Origin: Papaver somniferum
Taxonomy: Eukaryota; Streptophyta; Magnoliopsida; Ranunculales; Papaveraceae
Direction: 5' to 3'
Length of the DNA stretch: 64,000 nucleotides
Assembly (NCBI RefSeq): GCF_003573695.1
Contig: NC_039359.1
Location: forward strand, 141,071,112-141,135,111
In this document: piece by piece, positions 59,897 through 64,000 of the stretch
Position numbering within the stretch: position 1 is the stretch's first letter
Layout: each line of letters begins with the position of its first letter
Made by a program: the position numbers and the translations under genes
The notes under the pieces: generated by a model
The model's database searches: none
The model's input: only the letters and a program-made list of their open reading frames with translations
What the model was told of the DNA's origin: nothing

Positions 59897-62800
59897 CATT
59901 CAATTTGATACCTTGGACAACTTTATCTCGTTGAAACCTTATAATCTTTATTTTGAGATTTTAAAACACTTAATCAAGCAGTTCATGAAAACATTAAGGA
60001 TTTTAGTCTAACTTAAACTTGTTCCTCTTAATATGATCCACAATTTCATACAATATAAAGAAAGTCGAGACTTTTGTGGTCCAACAATAACGTTGGTATG
60101 TGGTGTTTAAAGTTTTAACTATGAATTCAGTATTTTGGCTTCGCACAACATCATAAATAAAAGAATTGTGCTTAATTTTATGAGTGTTCCTTACTATTAT
60201 GAGCCCACTAGATTTTACTTTTGCAAGATAGTAACACTGATTTATATTTATCATTCCAATTGGAAAACATTTCAATTTTAATGAATTTGGTCTTGAAATT
60301 GTGTAACATTGGTGGTGTCAACAGGTTAACTAGCAAAAATATTTGTTGTCCCAAAGTTTGTAAAGGATGTCTTTTCTTTAAAAGTGAAGAACAATTTGCA
60401 ACAAAAGATATCCAAAAAATTACTAAAAAAATGATTGAAGGTTCATATAACACTATTAATTAAATTTAGGTTAAACATTATAGATTTTTAGAGGATTGTG
60501 TGTGCTTTTAAAGATTGTACAATTTGGATAGATTGGTTTAGTATTTTAAGAGGTACGATTATTTCATTGATGCGACTCTTAACTACAAAAATATGGATTA
60601 AAAGTTTGTTAATTGTTATAAAATACGTTGTCAGACTCTTTTACAGCAAACACCCACTATAGGATCCCCCATTTTACACATAATATTAACATATCACACA
60701 GGGGTCCACATACTGCATTTTCTTCAAAGTTCAAGAACCTCAAACCTTGTATTTTCATAAAACTCTAGAATTATTTTCAGTTTTTTTTAATAAAACAATA
60801 CTATTATCTTATAATACAATCATTGGTAAATATAGAAGAAAAAAATATCTTCTTTCCTCGACTGAATTGGAAATCATGGGTTTACTATAGTATATTTTTT
60901 ATTTCTTCGCATTGACTTTGGTAAAACGCCTAAAAATGCCGAAATGACTTAATTAGGAAATAAAGGGATTTAGAAAACAAAAAAAAAATATATATATATA
61001 TATATTATAATAAAAATTATATACAAGACCAATACATGTTCTTGTATTCTAAAATATATTATGAGTTTTAGTATCTAATGTATAATAATTTTACTATCAT
61101 GAATAAAATAAAACTTTTAAACGAATTTCATATCTTTCCCAAGTTAACGTTCTTTAAAAGACAAAAACAAGTTCACGTTCTTTACCAAGACAAAAACATT
61201 GTTTTGATTGGTAAGAATTTTTTATTTTTTCAAAACAAGTTTTTGTGAAAGCTTTACAAGTATCAAGTTCCAAACAATTCGACATATTTGTCTAAGAATA
61301 TAATTTTAGAAAGTATTACGAAAACTATCTAAAGAAGTTTAAAACACTTGTATTTCTACAAGATAGGGATGGTTTTTTTATATGTTCTCCTATTGTTTGC
61401 ATCAAAAAAATTTGTTTTTAATTATTTACATAATTCTTAAGAAAAGGGTTAAATATAATTGTAAAGTATATATCAACTATTGTACAGAAAATATCGATTT
61501 CATAAATTTATTATAAACTAATGGTCTCAATTGAAAAGGTATCTAATAATTGGGTGTTAAATGATGCATCTGTGTTAAAAAGTTGCGTTAATAATCTGAT
61601 GTAGAAAAAATATTTTGTCTATTTCCAAACTATGACTATTAAAACCATTAAATTAACTTGATATTGAATCTCTTTGGCTTGTTCTTCTGCAAGACGTATT
61701 TTCTCATACTTCTAGTAACAAGATATATCTCCTATTTTATTTATTTTTAATCATTCTACTATACACGCACATACTAATATATCACCTATGCACTTTTTGT
61801 AGTATCTCTTTAGCGCTTAACACTAAAACTAAATAAAAAAAGAACATCTCACTAATGTCAGGTATCAAACAAAGTAGAAATCATTTTAACAGATTTCTAC
61901 AACAAATTTTCATATACATTAGCAATTATAATCTTAGGTCGAAACTCTTCATCAACTAAAATATCATTGCCGAGATTAACTTGACAAATTGTTAAAAAGT
62001 TGGTTTTGCTAGACTATAGAGACAATTATAAACACATTTTGGTTATGCAGAAAATTCTCGCTTTGCTGATAGGAAACGGTTATAAACCAGAATGCGAAGT
62101 GTATGACAAGATGTCACAAGCTCATTTTTATTTTTACCTTTTTGTCGTTAGTGGATTTGACTATTCAATGAGATTTCTTATGTTACTCAATTCCTTTTTT
62201 AAATTGATGGTTGTAGAAGTGAAATGTTATTTTATATCTTTCTTTTTATATATATATCGATCAAACTTTTGTTCATACCTGTTTTGTTGTTGTGGCACTT
62301 TGAAATCTTCGACGAATTCTTTATATTAACCCATTTCTTGTAAATTTCTTGTATTTTGTTTTGTATAATTGATGGTTGTAGAATTTTATGTTGCAATAAT
62401 TGTTAATCGAACTTTTTTTGTCACATTTCCGTTGTTAGTGACGATTTGAATTGTTTGATTACTTTTTTATTTTAATATTTTTTTTACAATTGATGGTTAT
62501 AGAAGTGAATGTATGTAGCTTTGGTTCAATAGTTTTTGTTCATACTTTTGTTCGTAAACTCCCACAGTGTGCAGGCGTATGATTCGTAAATGGAGCATTT
62601 ACCACCTATAAAATCCCCTTCATATCCGAGAACGTGATCTTCCTTCAGCGACTTCTCGTCGACTATGCTTCCACAATAGCAACTCTACGATTCTTATATA
62701 TTCCATTGCGGATTGTTGTACCATAGTTCACAAGACTTAATATGATTACATCATGTTTAACTTCCTCCGTGGAAAATTTGGTCTCATCTTTCTCCATGAT

Positions 62801-64000
62801 TAAGAGAAAGAAACTTAATAGGAAGGGGATAAAGGGTGAGAAAAACTGAAGAGCGATGGGAAATAAGATTGAAGTTTCATAAGAAAAGAAACCCTAAAAA
62901 CGTATTTATGACTCGTTTCACCCAGGACTCGAATCGGTCAATGTCAGTCTACGAGTCTTGACTGATGTCCAACGACATCTTGTGTGTTCTAGAACAACGT
63001 TAATTTTACAATATCGGTGGTATATATATTTCCATGTTCGTGAAATTTACTCTCACAATCACGCCCGGGGAGGAGTCAGAATTTTGAAAGAGAGGGTGCA
63101 AAAAAATTACGCGGACATATAAAAGCATTAGCAAAAAAAGTCATATCAACTAAATTACAATATCCAAGGTGCAACCTCAACCAGTAAAAGGTCTTGGATG
63201 AGGATATATATTTCATTTTGGTTTACAAATACAAATTTCAAAGATTTTTTCTGCTTATAGATAGTGTCGCTGGATAACTTACTACAACATACTTTAAAGT
63301 TATTTTCCAAGTGGCTAATTGTAATTAATTTAGCGTGTTTTACATCTTAGCCTTCACATCAACACTAAATATTTACCTTAACTCAAGTCAACATAAGTTA
63401 ATAATGAATGGTAGAGCCGCTGAAGATGAAATAGGCTCTAGTGTACTCTGCAACTCGGATACAAACAAAATGGTCAATAGAGTATCATGCCACACATGAC
63501 TAGGGAAAAAAAAGAAACACACTATAGGTTCTTACCAAAGACACAAAAATATTATCAACATACTTCGCATTTTGTCATCCGCAAAATGTATGATCATTCC
63601 ATCATATGAAACTTCTGAATTTGACTAGGAGTTCCAACCTATGACCGAAAAACATACTAATAAAGTCTGCAGTCATGAAAAGTGAAATAAGTGACTTAGG
63701 GAAGAAAGAGACAAGATCTAATGACAGTTGGGTCGATGTTCACAACCAGAAATCATAGCTAAAAAAAAAAAAAAATCTTTGAGTCGTCTCGTCCAGCATC
63801 TATTGGAGTGCTTTACCAATATAACCACAATACAAAACAGTTAGTAATTAGATTTTGTACTTATACCAAAACACTAAAATTTAACAGAAACATTGATCTT
63901 TTTCAATTTAGAGTATGAAAAGCTTTGAAATCAAATTGAACCACATTTATTTGATTAAACACTAGTAAGAAATCATAAATGTACAATCTCTTAATTTTCT
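59897..64000. other. AT-rich intergenic tail of the window
   Basis: No complete gene. Open frames at 60221-60463 and 62000-62329 have no recognisable domain and an AT-driven composition. A short TA microsatellite lies at about 60988-61008. A small gene fragment near 62.7 kb is listed separately. Confidence 0.4.
62570..62797 (-). pseudogene. Decayed gene 5' fragment, unknown family
   Basis: On the minus strand an ATG at 62797 opens MEKDETKFSTEEVKHDVIIL and runs 44 residues to a TAG at 62663. A one-frame change then gives a further open stretch, GSIVDEKSLKEDHVLGYEGD followed by FIGGKCSIYESYACTLWE, down to about 62570. Upstream at about 62892 (minus strand) lies AGGGTTT, a telo-box common in plant 5' UTRs. 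The codon content looks protein-like but I do not recognise the family; the frameshift suggests a relic, unless an intron lies between the two parts. Confidence 0.4.

Overview
This looks like nuclear DNA of a flowering plant, probably a eudicot. It is AT-rich, intron-bearing and built mostly of nested transposable elements, with one intact-looking host gene. Nothing bacterial was seen: no operons, rRNA or CRISPR. I cannot name the species.

Region 1 (1-25208) is a tandem block of a large, non-autonomous LTR retrotransposon that looks like the Tat/Ogre group of Ty3/Gypsy. It reads: 3' part of one internal region (1-2794), LTR (2795-8062), primer-binding site and decayed gag (8065-9244), 3' internal region (9245-20903), LTR (20904-25208). 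A 981-bp hAT-type element sits in the first LTR. A younger, near-identical-LTR retrotransposon (10929-19529) with one 581-residue ORF sits in the internal region. The block ends against a piece of a Copia-like LTR (25209-26612).

Region 2 (about 27442-38722) is a second tandem array, on the minus strand: three LTR-like copies of about 1.26 kb separated by two short non-coding spacers with a repeated 22-bp motif. Two CACTA transposons (5.2 kb and 1.3 kb, each with a 3-bp target duplication) sit in the first and third copies. The larger one carries an exon-like piece resembling the chaperonin subunit CCT1/TCP-1 alpha.

Region 3 (38723-49161) holds minisatellites, a 5'-truncated L1-type LINE on the minus strand (41396-44964) with a hAT MITE inside it, a frameshifted retroelement pseudogene (46804-48329) and a Stowaway MITE (48667-49161).

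Region 4 (49727-53168) is the host gene: a seven-exon gamma-glutamyltransferase (glutathione degradation) with all splice phases consistent and catalytic residues present. A decayed copy of its exon 6 lies just downstream.

Region 5 (53774-64000) has a second LINE fragment, then an internally deleted Mutator-like element (56814-59896). That element has 36-bp terminal inverted repeats and two convergent gene stumps, whose introns hold arrays of short GCCGAA palindromes. The rest is AT-rich sequence with one small decayed gene fragment near 62.7 kb.
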